Part shown: positions 10,872-10,995 of the stretch, piece by piece | Layout: every line of letters begins with the position of its first letter | How positions within the stretch are numbered: position 1 is the first letter of the stretch | Origin: an archaeon | GTDB taxonomy: Archaea > Nanoarchaeota > Nanoarchaeia > Pacearchaeales > GW2011-AR1 | Direction of reading: 5' to 3' | Assembly: GCA_030639395.1 (NCBI GenBank) | Contig: DAOWCW010000019.1 | Location: forward strand, 1 to 10,995 | DNA: 10,995 nt | Notes under the pieces: generated by a model | Told to the model about the DNA's origin: nothing | Seen by the model: the letters and a program-made list of their open reading frames with translations, nothing else | Databases searched by the model: none | Made by a program: the position numbers and the translations under genes

Positions 10872-10995
10872 AAAATAAACTTGTCCGCTACTTTTGGTTG
10901 AAACTCGATTAGTCACTCAGTTTAGAAAAGAAGCAGAAGAACGAAATACTGGGTTTTCTAAATATTGCCGAAAGAAACTTTGGAGAAATCCGCAA
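10801..10995. other. Structured non-coding or element-border region at the right edge
   Basis: No supported gene. Short dyads follow one another: the palindrome TCCAATATTGGA (10805-10816), GAACA/TGTTC (10815-10826), and a two-stem hairpin at 10832-10859 (GCCT/AGGC outside, GTACTT/AAGTGC with an ACG loop inside). From about 10879 and 10913 two overlapping + frames stay open to the edge without a clear ATG, so a truncated gene may begin here. Base bias is reversed compared with most of the window: 10921-10995 has 16 G and 10 C. Confidence 0.35.

Noticed and set aside
10718..10912. A 64-aa open frame starting inside the tRNA
   Set aside because: It runs through the tRNA and the hairpin region and begins at a codon inside the D arm; it is not a plausible gene.
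10913..10995. Truncated gene at the right edge (two overlapping open frames)
   Set aside because: There is no ATG, no promoter and two competing frames over less than 120 bp. It is noted as an open possibility, not called.

Overview
The window reads as chromosome of an AT-rich archaeon. TATA boxes lie about 25-27 bp upstream of ATG codons, so transcripts are leaderless. Shine-Dalgarno sites are scarce. The isoprenoid/lipid enzymes, the solitary KaiC-like ATPase and the tRNA-Val without encoded CCA all fit. Small overlapping genes and the AT bias are compatible with an uncultivated (for example DPANN-type) lineage, but the sequence alone does not fix the taxon. The + strand is strongly C-over-G in both gene orientations, so - strand genes are G/V/E/R-rich and + strand genes T/P/I/N/K-rich.

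Layout, left to right. (1) 1-85: N-terminus of a membrane protein on the - strand, cut by the edge, with its own TATA box. (2) 354-4745, - strand: an isoprenoid operon, read yjbQ-like gene, polyprenyl diphosphate synthase, unknown 114-aa protein, type I isopentenyl diphosphate isomerase. It is followed by a separately promoted PAS-PAS-wHTH-wHTH regulator. (3) 4881-6816, + strand: a UbiA prenyltransferase overlapping an FAD oxidoreductase of the geranylgeranyl reductase type, diverging from the first operon. Regions 2 and 3 together look like an archaeal lipid (prenyl chain making, transfer and saturation) locus. (4) 6791-8897, - strand: a tightly overlapping three-gene operon with a 100-aa unknown protein, a single-domain KaiC-like ATPase and a protein with two V4R-like segments. 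A divergent paralogue of the 100-aa protein sits at 9036-9347. (5) 9554-10671, + strand: a 68-aa winged-helix protein and a secreted, membrane-anchored protein. (6) 10704-10774: tRNA-Val(TAC). It is followed by a hairpin-rich stretch carrying a second copy of the tRNA 3' end, and sequence of different strand bias to the edge.

The most notable signal is regulatory. An 8-bp element, TTATCCGA (TTATCCAA before ubiA), stands upstream of five promoters: the regulator, the isoprenoid operon, the ubiA operon, the KaiC operon and its divergent paralogue. At three of them the geometry is identical to the base: element, 16 bp, TATA-box position, 20 bp, ATG. Between the two divergent paralogues it forms a perfect inverted repeat with half-sites 21 bp apart. 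This suggests one regulon linking lipid synthesis with a KaiC/V4R signalling module. The PAS/tandem-wHTH protein is the obvious candidate regulator. A general lineage-specific promoter element is the main alternative.
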